64,000 bases of DNA from Prauserella salsuginis (GTDB lineage: Bacteria > Actinomycetota > Actinomycetes > Mycobacteriales > Pseudonocardiaceae): assembly GCF_024648885.1 (NCBI RefSeq), contig NZ_JANBBF010000001.1, forward strand, positions 62,001-126,000, written 5' to 3'. A program made the position numbers and the translations under genes. Shown piece by piece: positions 33,956 to 41,312 of the stretch. The notes below the pieces were generated by a model. The model was not told the DNA's origin and searched no databases. It saw only the letters and a list, made by a program, of their open reading frames with translations. How positions within the stretch are numbered: the stretch's first letter is position 1; each line of letters starts with the position of its first letter.

Positions 33956-36127
33956 ATGACTGAAGCCAAGACCATCCGCTGGGAGCAGGACTCCGACGGC
34001 ATCGTCACGCTGACGATGGACGACCCGAAGCAGTCGGCCAACACGATGAACGCGGACTACCGCGAGTCGATGGGCGTCGTGCTGAACCGTCTCGAGTCCG
34101 AGAAGGACTCGATCACCGGTGTCGTGCTGACCTCGGCGAAGAAGACGTTCTTCGCGGGCGGAGACCTGAACGACCTGATCAAGGCGACGCCCGACGACGC
34201 CGCCGAGGTCACGGAAGCGAGCAACGAACTGAAGGGGCAGCTGCGCCGGCTGGAGACCCTGGGCAAGCCGGTCGTCGCCGCCATCAACGGCGCGGCGCTC
34301 GGTGGCGGCCTGGAGATCGCGCTGGCCTGCCACCGCCGGATCGTCGCCGACGTCAAGGGCACGGCCATCGGCCTGCCCGAGGTGTCGCTGGGCCTGCTGC
34401 CCGGTGGCGGCGGCATCGTCCGCACGGTCCGCCTGCTCGGCATCCAGAGCGCCATCATGAACGTGCTCGTGCAGGGCCAGCGGCACAGGCCCGCCAAGGC
34501 GCTCGAGCTCGGTCTGGTGGACGAGCTGGTGTCCAGCGTGGACGAACTGCTGCCGAAGGCGAAGGCCTGGATCAAGGAGAACCCCGAGGGCGGCGTGCAG
34601 CCGTGGGACCAGAAGGGCTTCAAGATCCCGGGCGGCAGCCCGTCGAACCCGAAGTTCGCCGCCAACCTGCCCGCGTTCCCCGCGAACCTGCGCAAGCAGC
34701 TCAAGGGCGCGCCGATGCCGGCGCCGCGGGCCATCCTGTCCGCCGCCGTCGAGGGGGCACAGGTCGACGTCGAGACGGCGGGTCTGATCGAGACGCGCTA
34801 CTTCGTCAGCCTCGTCACCGGGCAGGTCGCGAAGAACATGACCAAGGCGTTCTTCTTCGACCTGCAGGCCATCAACGCCGGTGAGTCGCGCCCGGACGGC
34901 CACGAGCAGTACCAGGCCAAGAAGGTCGGCGTGCTCGGCGCGGGCATGATGGGTGCGGCGATCGCGTACGTGTCGGCCAAGGCCGGCATCGACGTGGTGC
35001 TCAAGGACGTCTCCCAGGAGAACGCCGAGAAGGGCAAGGGCTACGCGGTCAAGCTCGAGGAGAAGGCACTCAAGCGGGGCAAGACCACGCAGGAGAAGTC
35101 GGACGCGCTGCTCGGCCGCATCACGCCGAGCGCCGACCCGGCCGATCTGAAGGGCGTCGACTTCGTCATCGAGGCCGTGTTCGAGAGCACCGAGCTCAAG
35201 CACAAGGTGTTCCAGGAGATCGAGGACGTCGTCAACCCCGACGCCGTGCTCGGCTCCAACACCTCCACGCTGCCCATCACCGGCCTGGCCGAGGGGGTGC
35301 AGCGGCAGGAGGACTTCATCGGCATCCACTTCTTCTCGCCGGTGGACAAGATGCCGCTCGTGGAGATCATCCGCGGCGAGAAGACCTCCGACGCCACGCT
35401 GGCGAAGGTCTTCGACTACACGCTGCAGATCAAGAAGACGCCGATCGTCGTGAACGACAGCCGCGGCTTCTTCACCTCCCGCGTCATCGGCACGTTCATC
35501 GCCGAGGCCGTGGCTGCGCTCGGTGAGGGGGTCGAGCCCGCCACCATCGAGCAGGCCGGTTCGCAGGCCGGATACCCGGCGCCGCCGCTGCAGCTGATGG
35601 ACGAGCTGACGCTCACGCTGCCGCGCAAGATCCGTCTCGAGACCAAGGAGGCGATCGAGGCCGCGGGCGGTACGTGGGATGCGCACCCGTCGGAGGCGAT
35701 CATCGACCGGATGATCGACGAGTACGACCGCAAGGGCCGTTCGACGGGATCGGGCTTCTACGACTACGACGACGAGGGCAACCGGACACAGCTGTGGCCG
35801 GGCCTGCGCGAGGCATTCAACAGCGGAAGCGGCGACGTGCCGTTCGAGGACCTCAAGGAGCGTATGCTCTTCGCCGAGGCACTCGAGACCGTGAAGTGCT
35901 TCGACGAGGGCGTGCTCAACACCGTCGAGGACGCCAACATCGGCTCGATCATGGGCATCGGATTCCCGCCGTGGACCGGTGGCGTGATCCAGTACATCAA
36001 CGGCTACGAGGGTGGCCTCAAGGGCTTCGTGGCGCGTTCGAAGGAACTCGCCGCGCGGTACGGCAGCCACTTCGAGCCGCCGGCCTCGCTGGTCGCGAAG
36101 GCCGAGAAGGGCGAGATCTACGAGTGA
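33956..36127 (+). CDS. fadB: Multifunctional beta-oxidation protein: enoyl-CoA hydratase / 3-hydroxyacyl-CoA dehydrogenase
   Basis: A 723-residue fusion. Residues 1-300 are a crotonase domain (FFAGGDLNDL, then NGAALGGGLEIALACHRRI forming the oxyanion hole and GLPEVSLGLLPGGGG with the catalytic acids). From about residue 325 there is an NAD-binding domain (VGVLGAGMMGAAIAYVSAKAG), then the 3-hydroxyacyl-CoA dehydrogenase signature (IHFFSPVDKMPLVEII). The two C-terminal dehydrogenase domains end with FPPWTGGVIQYINGYEGG. It hydrates enoyl-CoA and oxidises the product to 3-ketoacyl-CoA for FadA. It corresponds to mycobacterial FadB (Rv0860). A strong hairpin follows 60 bases after the stop. Confidence 0.93.
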   Translation: MTEAKTIRWEQDSDGIVTLTMDDPKQSANTMNADYRESMGVVLNRLESEKDSITGVVLTSAKKTFFAGGDLNDLIKATPDDAAEVTEASNELKGQLRRLETLGKPVVAAINGAALGGGLEIALACHRRIVADVKGTAIGLPEVSLGLLPGGGGIVRTVRLLGIQSAIMNVLVQGQRHRPAKALELGLVDELVSSVDELLPKAKAWIKENPEGGVQPWDQKGFKIPGGSPSNPKFAANLPAFPANLRKQLKGAPMPAPRAILSAAVEGAQVDVETAGLIETRYFVSLVTGQVAKNMTKAFFFDLQAINAGESRPDGHEQYQAKKVGVLGAGMMGAAIAYVSAKAGIDVVLKDVSQENAEKGKGYAVKLEEKALKRGKTTQEKSDALLGRITPSADPADLKGVDFVIEAVFESTELKHKVFQEIEDVVNPDAVLGSNTSTLPITGLAEGVQRQEDFIGIHFFSPVDKMPLVEIIRGEKTSDATLAKVFDYTLQIKKTPIVVNDSRGFFTSRVIGTFIAEAVAALGEGVEPATIEQAGSQAGYPAPPLQLMDELTLTLPRKIRLETKEAIEAAGGTWDAHPSEAIIDRMIDEYDRKGRSTGSGFYDYDDEGNRTQLWPGLREAFNSGSGDVPFEDLKERMLFAEALETVKCFDEGVLNTVEDANIGSIMGIGFPPWTGGVIQYINGYEGGLKGFVARSKELAARYGSHFEPPASLVAKAEKGEIYE

Positions 36128-36187
36128 TCGCCTGCGCCTGAACCAGGCGTGAACGCTCGCCGGTTGAATCGGGCGTGAACGACACGG

Positions 36188-36217
36188 CCCCGGGTCGCGA
36201 ACTTCCGCGACCCGGGG
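36188..36217 (+). terminator. Hairpin after fadB
   Basis: Perfect 12-bp GC-rich stem CCCCGGGTCGCG (36188-36199) with its complement at 36206-36217 and loop AACTTC. No T-run follows. Confidence 0.65.
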
Positions 36218-36219
36218 TC

Positions 36220-36324
36220 GTGTTGCGTTTCCCGGGGCCTGTGTTGCGTTTCTGGGCGGCCGTGTTGCGGGTTCCGGGGATCGCGTTGTCGATTCCAGGG
36301 CCCGTGTGGTCGATTCCGGCGGGT
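36220..36324 (+). repeat. 21-bp degenerate tandem repeat, five copies
   Basis: Five consecutive 21-base units (36220, 36241, 36262, 36283, 36304) with the core GTGTTGCGTTTCCCGGGG drifting along the array. Confidence 0.8.
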
Positions 36325-36436
36325 CGCGGTGTGGCTCAGCCCCTTTCGGGCGCCTGCGACGTCGGCCATCGTCCGCCGCGCCGCAGTGCTTCCGCGTTGC
36401 CGCGCGTCGTCGGTGTCGTCTTGCAATCCGGCGGGC

Positions 36437-36499
36437 CACAACACGGGCCCCGGGATGCACAACATGGGCCCCTGGATCGACAACACACGGGTTCGGGAC
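36437..36499 (-). repeat. Inverted 21-bp repeat block, three copies
   Basis: Three 21-base units (36437-36457, 36458-36478, 36479-36499) with core CACAACACGGGCCCCGGG. Their reverse complement matches the forward array at 36220-36324. Confidence 0.75.
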
Positions 36500-36521
36500 G
36501 CTCGGAGGTGGGCGCGCGGGG

Positions 36522-38078
36522 TCACAGCAGCGGCGGGATGCGGGCGTCGATCAGGTTCGGGCCGGGCTCGGCGAGCGCCCGGCGGAACCGGTCGGCGAGT
36601 TCCTCCGCGGTGGTCGCCGTCGTGGCAGGCACGCCCATTCCCTCGGCGATCCTCGCGAAGTCGATGTCCGGAGTGGACAGGTCGAACAAGCCGGCCTTGG
36701 CGGGATCGACGTCGCCCGCGCCGGTGCGCTGCAGCTCCATCCGCAGGATCGCGTACGCCCGGTTGTTGAGGATCACCGTCGTCACGTTCAGTCCTTCGCG
36801 GGCCTGCGTCCACAGTGCCGAGATCGTGTACATCGCACTGCCGTCGGCCTGCAGGTTGATCACCGGCCGCTCCGGCGCCGCGACGGCGGCCCCCGTGGCG
36901 ACGGGGATGCCCTGTCCTATGGCGCCGCCGGTGAGCGACAGGACGTCGTGGCGGGGTGCGCCAGCGGTGGCCGCGGCGACCAGCAGTCCGGAGGTGTTGG
37001 TCTCGTCGACGACGATCGCGTCGTCGGGCAGCAGCGCCCCGATGACGTCGGCCCAGTTCGCCACGGTCAGTTCCCCGGACGGCAGGTCCGGCCGGTGCGC
37101 GGGCGCGAGCGCGGGTTCGGTGTCGCGAGCGACCAGCTCGGCGAGCTCCTCGAGGGCGCCGGTGACGTCGTCACCCGGCTCGGCGAGCGTGTGCAGGGTG
37201 GCCTGCTCCGGTACGAGGTCGCCCCGTTTCCCGGGGTAGGCGAAGAACGTGGCGGGCGGTTTCGCGCCCGCGACGATCACGTGCCGGGTACCATCCAGCT
37301 GCTGCTCGGCCTGTTCGGCGACGTATCCGAGCCGTTCCACGGTGGGCAGGCCCGCGCCGCGTTCCAGCCGGGCCGGGAATGTCTCGAGGAGCAGCCGCGC
37401 GCCCGTGGCCTCGGCGATGCGGCTCGCGGCCCGCAGCCCGCGTTCCCGGCATGCGACGCCGCCCAGCAGCAGGGTCACGGCCTCACCGCTCCGCAGTACG
37501 TGGGCGATGGGATCCACAGTGGACACCGGAGCCGGGGCACGGGGTGCGACCGGAGCGGAGGGGATTCCGCCGTCGCTCCACGAGGCGTCGGCGGGCAGGA
37601 CCAGCGTCGCCACCCCGCCGGGAGCGTCCTGGGCCGCCGCGAGCGCCGCGGCGGCGTCCGGTCCCACGTCGGCGGGATTCTCGGAGCGCAGCACCCGGCC
37701 GAGCGTGCCCGCCACGGCGTCGATGTCGGATTCCAACGGTGCGTCGAACAGCTTGTGATACGTGGCGTGGTCGCCGACGACGTTCACGACGGGCGAGTGT
37801 GCACGCCGTGCGTTGTGCAGGTTGGCCAGGCCGTTCCCGAGTCCGGGACCGAGGTGCAGCAACGTCACGCCGGGAGTGCCGCTCATCCGCGCGTAGCCGT
37901 CGGCCGCACCCGTGACGGCGCCCTCGGCGAGCCCGAGTACGCCCCGTACCCGCGGATCCGCCTCGAGTGCCGCGACGAAGTGCATCTCGGACGTGCCCGG
38001 ATTGGCGAACACCACCTCGACCCCGGCACCGGCCAACGTGGCCAGCAACGCCTGTGCGCCGGTCATGCTCTCGCCCAT
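36522..38078 (-). CDS. Acetolactate-synthase-like ThDP enzyme (IlvX-like)
   Basis: A 518-residue thiamine-diphosphate enzyme with Pyr, central and PP domains. The Pyr domain has VVFANPGTSEMHFVAAL and LAEGAVTGAADGYARM, where Glu activates ThDP. The PP domain has LQADGSAMYTISALWTQAREGL with Asp and the NN of VILNNRAYAIL as metal ligands. The N-terminus closely resembles mycobacterial IlvX, a proposed acetohydroxyacid synthase whose true reaction is unclear. Benzoylformate decarboxylase-like activity is another possibility, and no regulatory small subunit is nearby. ATG 38078 has GCAGGAC upstream. It follows the flavoprotein gene by 31 bases, so the two probably form an operon. Confidence 0.78.
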   Translation of the reverse strand: MGESMTGAQALLATLAGAGVEVVFANPGTSEMHFVAALEADPRVRGVLGLAEGAVTGAADGYARMSGTPGVTLLHLGPGLGNGLANLHNARRAHSPVVNVVGDHATYHKLFDAPLESDIDAVAGTLGRVLRSENPADVGPDAAAALAAAQDAPGGVATLVLPADASWSDGGIPSAPVAPRAPAPVSTVDPIAHVLRSGEAVTLLLGGVACRERGLRAASRIAEATGARLLLETFPARLERGAGLPTVERLGYVAEQAEQQLDGTRHVIVAGAKPPATFFAYPGKRGDLVPEQATLHTLAEPGDDVTGALEELAELVARDTEPALAPAHRPDLPSGELTVANWADVIGALLPDDAIVVDETNTSGLLVAAATAGAPRHDVLSLTGGAIGQGIPVATGAAVAAPERPVINLQADGSAMYTISALWTQAREGLNVTTVILNNRAYAILRMELQRTGAGDVDPAKAGLFDLSTPDIDFARIAEGMGVPATTATTAEELADRFRRALAEPGPNLIDARIPPLL

Positions 38079-38109
38079 GCGTGTCCTGCCGCCTTCCTGG
38101 AACGCTCGG

Positions 38110-39756
38110 TCAACCGGACTTGGCCAATGCCTCGCCCGCACGCTTGCCGGTGAACAGGCAGCCTCCGAGGAACGTGCCCTCGAGCGAGCGGTAGCCGTGC
38201 ATGCCGCCACCGCCGAAGCCCGACGCCTCGCCCGCCGCGTACAGGCCCGGCACCGGCTCGCCCGTGTCGCCGAGTACGCGGCCGTCCAGGTCGGTCTCCA
38301 GGCCGCCGAGCGTCTTGCGGCTCAGCACGTGGAGCTTCACCGCGATGAGCGGGCCGGCCTTCGGGTCGAGCATGCGGTGTGGCGAGGCGACGCGCACGAG
38401 CTTGTCGCCGCGGAACTTCCGCGCCCCGCGCAGCGCAGTGATCTGCATGTCCTTGGTGAACTCGTTGCCGATCTCGCGGTCGCGGGCCACGACTTCGCGT
38501 CGGATCTGCTCGACCGACAGCATGTCCTCGTCGGTCTTGGCGTTCATGCCGCGGACCAGGTCGTCGAGGTTGTCGGCGACCACGAAGTCGGGGCCCTTGT
38601 CGAGGAACGCCTGCACGGGGCCGGGTGGACCGGGCTTGACGCGCTGCAGTGTCATCCGCAGGTCCTTGCCCGTCAGGTCGGGGTTCTGCTCCGAACCGGA
38701 CAGTGCGAACTCGCGCTCGACGATCTTCTGCGTCAGCACGAACCACGAGTGGTCGTGTCCGGTGCGGCGCAGGTGCGCCAGCGTGCCGAGTGTGTCGAAC
38801 CCGGGGAACAGGGGAACGGGCAGCCGCTCGCCGGTCGCGTCGAACCACAGTGACGACGGCCCCGGCAGGATGCGGATGCCGTGCTGCGGCCAGACGGGCG
38901 AGTGGTTGTCGATGCCCTCGACGTAGTGCCACATGCGGTCGCGGTTGATCAGGTGCGCGCCCGCGGCCTCGCTGATGCCCAGCATGCGGCCGTCCACGTG
39001 CTCGGGGACGCCGGAGAGCATCGACCGCGGCGCTTCACCGAGGCGGCCGGGCCAGTTCTTGCGGATGAGGTCGTGGTTGCCGCCGATGCCGCCGCTGGCG
39101 ACGAGCACGGCCTGGGCGCGGAGCCCGAACTCGCCGGTCACCTCGCGGGAACTGCTCTCGCCGCGGGCGACGTCGCTGGGGGCGAGTACCGAACCGGTCA
39201 CACCGTCGACGGCTCCGGCGGAGGTGGTCAGCTCGTCGACGCGATGCCGGAAGCGCAGCTCGACCTGTCCGCGGCCGACGGCCTCGCGAACCCGTCGTAC
39301 GAACGGGTCGAGCACGCCGGGCCCGGTGCCCCAGGTGATGTGGAAGCGGGGCACGGAGTTGCCGTGGCCCATGGCGCCGTAACCGCCGCGCTCGGCCCAG
39401 CCGACCACCGGGAAGAACTTGATGCCCATCGCGGCGAGCCACGCCCGCTTCTCGCCGGCGGCGAAGTCGACGTAGGCCTCGGCCCAGCGGCGCGGCCAGG
39501 CGTCCTCGTCGCGGTCGAAACCGGCGGTGCCGACCCAGTCCTGCCAGGCGAGTTCGTGGGAGTCGCGGACACCGAGCCTGCGTTGCTCGGGGCTGTCCAC
39601 GAGGAAGAGGCCGCCGAACGACCAGAAGGCCTGTCCGCCGAGGGAGGCCTCGGGTTCCTGTTCGACGACGATGACGCGCTTGCCCGCGTCGGCCAGCGTG
39701 GCCGTTGCGACCAGCCCGGCCAGTCCCGCGCCGACGACGATGACATCCGCGTCCAT
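38110..39756 (-). CDS. FAD-binding dehydrogenase (fumarate reductase/KstD superfamily, Rv0785-like)
   Basis: A 548-residue flavoprotein with the N-terminal Rossmann motif VIVVGAGLAGLVATATLADAGKRVIVVE and AFWSFGGLFLVDSPEQRR. The C-terminal FAD segment is PVPGLYAAGEASGFGGGGMHGYRSLEGTFLGGCLFTG. The fold is that of 3-ketosteroid 1-dehydrogenase and fumarate reductase flavoproteins. This subgroup is widespread in actinobacteria with unknown substrate. ATG 39756 is preferred over the GTG two codons upstream because GGAGG is then five bases away. It precedes the ilvX-like gene in the same operon. Confidence 0.82.
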   Translation of the reverse strand: MDADVIVVGAGLAGLVATATLADAGKRVIVVEQEPEASLGGQAFWSFGGLFLVDSPEQRRLGVRDSHELAWQDWVGTAGFDRDEDAWPRRWAEAYVDFAAGEKRAWLAAMGIKFFPVVGWAERGGYGAMGHGNSVPRFHITWGTGPGVLDPFVRRVREAVGRGQVELRFRHRVDELTTSAGAVDGVTGSVLAPSDVARGESSSREVTGEFGLRAQAVLVASGGIGGNHDLIRKNWPGRLGEAPRSMLSGVPEHVDGRMLGISEAAGAHLINRDRMWHYVEGIDNHSPVWPQHGIRILPGPSSLWFDATGERLPVPLFPGFDTLGTLAHLRRTGHDHSWFVLTQKIVEREFALSGSEQNPDLTGKDLRMTLQRVKPGPPGPVQAFLDKGPDFVVADNLDDLVRGMNAKTDEDMLSVEQIRREVVARDREIGNEFTKDMQITALRGARKFRGDKLVRVASPHRMLDPKAGPLIAVKLHVLSRKTLGGLETDLDGRVLGDTGEPVPGLYAAGEASGFGGGGMHGYRSLEGTFLGGCLFTGKRAGEALAKSG

Positions 39757-39975
39757 GGACACCTCCGCTCCGAGTCGCCTGCAGGTTACCGCTGTGCCGC
39801 CGTTCCGAGACAGGGCCGCGGCGGATTTGCGGGCGGGCCGTCGGGAGCGGAGATCATGCGCGACGGCCGGTCATCGTGTGGCGGCGGATCACAGCTTGGC
39901 GGCGGATCAGGGCACTGCGACGGCGGAGCGCCGGCCCGTGGAGGTGTCACCGGGCCGGCGCCGGGAGAGAGCCGA

Positions 39976-40008
39976 AGGGGCCGGTCCGCGCCAACGATAC
40001 CGGCCCCT
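39976..40008 (-). terminator. Hairpin after the 27-aa peptide gene
   Basis: Perfect 10-bp stem AGGGGCCGGT (39976-39985) with ACCGGCCCCT (39999-40008) and a 13-base loop, 29 bases beyond the stop of the small minus-strand gene. No T-run. Confidence 0.55.
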
Positions 40009-40037
40009 CGGTCACTCTCGGTGTCCTAGCAGGTGGT

Positions 40038-40121
40038 TCAGACCAGCCAGCCCAGCAGGTGCGAGAGGTTGGCCAGAACCGACGTGATGATGTCGCCGCC
40101 GTGCATGGCAAAGTGCTGCAT
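40038..40121 (-). CDS. Small hydrophobic peptide, 27 aa
   Basis: A short open frame with strong translation signals: AAGGAG lies nine bases before ATG 40121 and TGA is at 40038-40040. The peptide begins MQHFAMHGGD and continues with a hydrophobic, amphipathic stretch of 17 residues ending LSHLLGWLV. It has two Asp/Arg-free turns and no Cys. It stands alone in a 1.0-kb gap, with a hairpin downstream and a palindrome and AT-rich region upstream, so it looks like an autonomous transcription unit. Possible roles include a membrane-active peptide, a small-toxin-like peptide, a signal precursor or a leader. I know no matching family. Coding status is inferred from the ribosome-binding site and context only. 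Confidence 0.5.
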   Translation of the reverse strand: MQHFAMHGGDIITSVLANLSHLLGWLV

Positions 40122-40183
40122 TTCGAGGGGCTCCTTCGTACTGGAGTGATTCGTTGACATCCGTGTGTTCGCGACGCACACGT

Positions 40184-40231
40184 TGCTTTCGAAAGCACGG
40201 CAACGTTTTCAGCGCCCCCGGCCGCTGTCAA
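40184..40231 (-). promoter_or_regulatory. Putative promoter/operator of the 27-aa peptide gene
   Basis: TGCTTTCGAAAGCA (40184-40197) is a perfect 14-bp palindrome, and CGTTGC/GCAACG (40181-40186, 40200-40205) adds an outer symmetry. TTGACA on the minus strand is at 40226-40231; no good -10 was found at 16-18 bases. Confidence 0.45.
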
Positions 40232-40600
40232 AAGGCCGCTCGAACCCTCGTCATGAAACGTGAAATCTTCTCATTCTAAACATGTAAGGCTTTCGTGTTT
40301 TTGTCTGGGTGGAGCGCGGGGTGGCGGGATCACGATGTGTGATGACAACGGACGTCGTCACGCTCGGTAATAACGATCATGAACCACGGTAGTGGCGTGT
40401 CGCCTCCCCGAAGGGTGACGCGAGATCACGTCACGTGAGTTCGATCGAACCACTCGTTCGAGGGAATGCCGGACCGGCTGCACGGCTCGTCGTCGCCCCG
40501 GCATGCCGGGGTCGGACACGCGGCAGGGGCGGAACCGGGAACGGGTGGCACCGACTCGGCAGCGGGTAGGACGCGGGTGAAACAGGGACACGGGTGAGGG

Positions 40601-40752
40601 ACACGACAGCGGCGCGGACGACGGCGGCGCGGACACCACAGTGGCGCGGATACGACGGTGGCGCGTGGCTGCGGCGGGTCCGCGTCCGCCAGGCGCGCGG
40701 ACACGACAGTGGCGCGGACACGACACGTGGCACTGATACGACAGCGGGGCGG
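40601..40752 (+). repeat. 17-bp degenerate repeats
   Basis: Repeated unit acacgacagtggcgcgg and variants at 40601-40617, 40618-40632, 40633-40649, 40650-40666, 40701-40717, 40718-40735 and 40736-40752. Confidence 0.7.
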
Positions 40753-40800
40753 GCACGCCGTGTCGGCATGCCCGCCCCGCTGGTGGCGGCTACGCGCGTG

Positions 40801-41298
40801 TCAGGCGCGCGCGTACGTCATCGTCTCGCCCTCGACACCGCGTAGCCACATGTCCTGTGCGGCCGTGGCCATGGCGTCGAGGCCCTCCTCGATCGTGGCG
40901 AACACGTTGCCCGGCACCCAGCCCGCGTCGCCGTTGATGAGCAGATTGTTGCGGCCGTAGAAGATCGCCAGGTCGGTGGCGCCCCGGTCGCTGTGTGCCT
41001 CGCTGTCGGTGTCGTAGCCGTAGGCCGGGTTGCCGATCTCCCACGGTTCGAAGCCGAAGTAGCAGACGTCGCCGGGGATCGGGGTGATCGTCGGGTTCTC
41101 CCGTCCCGGTTTCGGGTCGGCGAACGGCGGCACGAGCGTGTAGATCTCGTTCCTGGCGTACTTCGCGTGATACGCCGACCCGCTCTGCGGCAGCGCGTCC
41201 CACACGGCCTGGCACGTCCGCGGCGCCTCGTCGTCCAGCAGGCGCGCGCGGCAGGACACGCCGCGTTTGTCCAGTGTGATCGTGATGTACCTGCTCAC
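40801..41298 (-). CDS. DUF3830-type protein (cyclophilin-like fold expected)
   Basis: A 165-residue protein with a short N-terminal strand-rich part (RYITITLDKRGVSCRARLLDDEAPRTCQAVWDALP). The middle has PPFADPKPGRENPTITPIPGDVCYFG, and the C-terminal part has IFYGRNNLLINGDAGWVPGNVFATI. This pattern fits the DUF3830 family, whose function is unknown and whose members occur in catabolic operons. GTG 41298 starts the conserved segment; its ribosome-binding site is poor. It is 14 bases after the aminotransferase stop, so it is translated from the same transcript. It may be an accessory enzyme of the pathway controlled by the nearby GntR protein (inference). Confidence 0.72.
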   Translation of the reverse strand: MSRYITITLDKRGVSCRARLLDDEAPRTCQAVWDALPQSGSAYHAKYARNEIYTLVPPFADPKPGRENPTITPIPGDVCYFGFEPWEIGNPAYGYDTDSEAHSDRGATDLAIFYGRNNLLINGDAGWVPGNVFATIEEGLDAMATAAQDMWLRGVEGETMTYARA

Positions 41299-41312
41299 TG
41301 TGCGCCCGCCCG

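Larger units (their letters stand above)
36128..36521. other. Repeat-rich convergent spacer after fadB
   Basis: 394 bases between the convergent fadB and ilvX-like genes. It holds the fadB hairpin and two oppositely oriented blocks of one 21-bp-period repeat, which account for most of its length. No gene is seen. Confidence 0.7.
40122..40800. other. Long spacer: AT-rich patch and 17-bp repeats
   Basis: 679 bases without a credible gene beyond the 27-aa peptide. From its start outward it contains a 14-bp palindrome (40184-40197), a minus-strand TTGACA (40226-40231), a strikingly AT-rich patch (about 40240-40310) and a 17-bp repeat region (40601-40752). A long minus-strand open frame over the repeats is of low-complexity composition and is not called. 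Confidence 0.6.

Noticed and set aside
33923-36460. 845-codon minus-strand frame opposite fadB
   Set aside because: Antisense shadow of a clearly coding gene with all catalytic motifs on the plus strand.
36188-36499. CRISPR array in the repeat-rich spacer
   Set aside because: Units are contiguous and degenerate without unique spacers, and no cas gene is present.
40358-40756. Minus-strand open frame of 132 codons over the 17-bp repeats
   Set aside because: Encodes only repeated Arg/Ala/Pro-rich sequence produced by the DNA repeat; no ribosome-binding site or conserved pattern.
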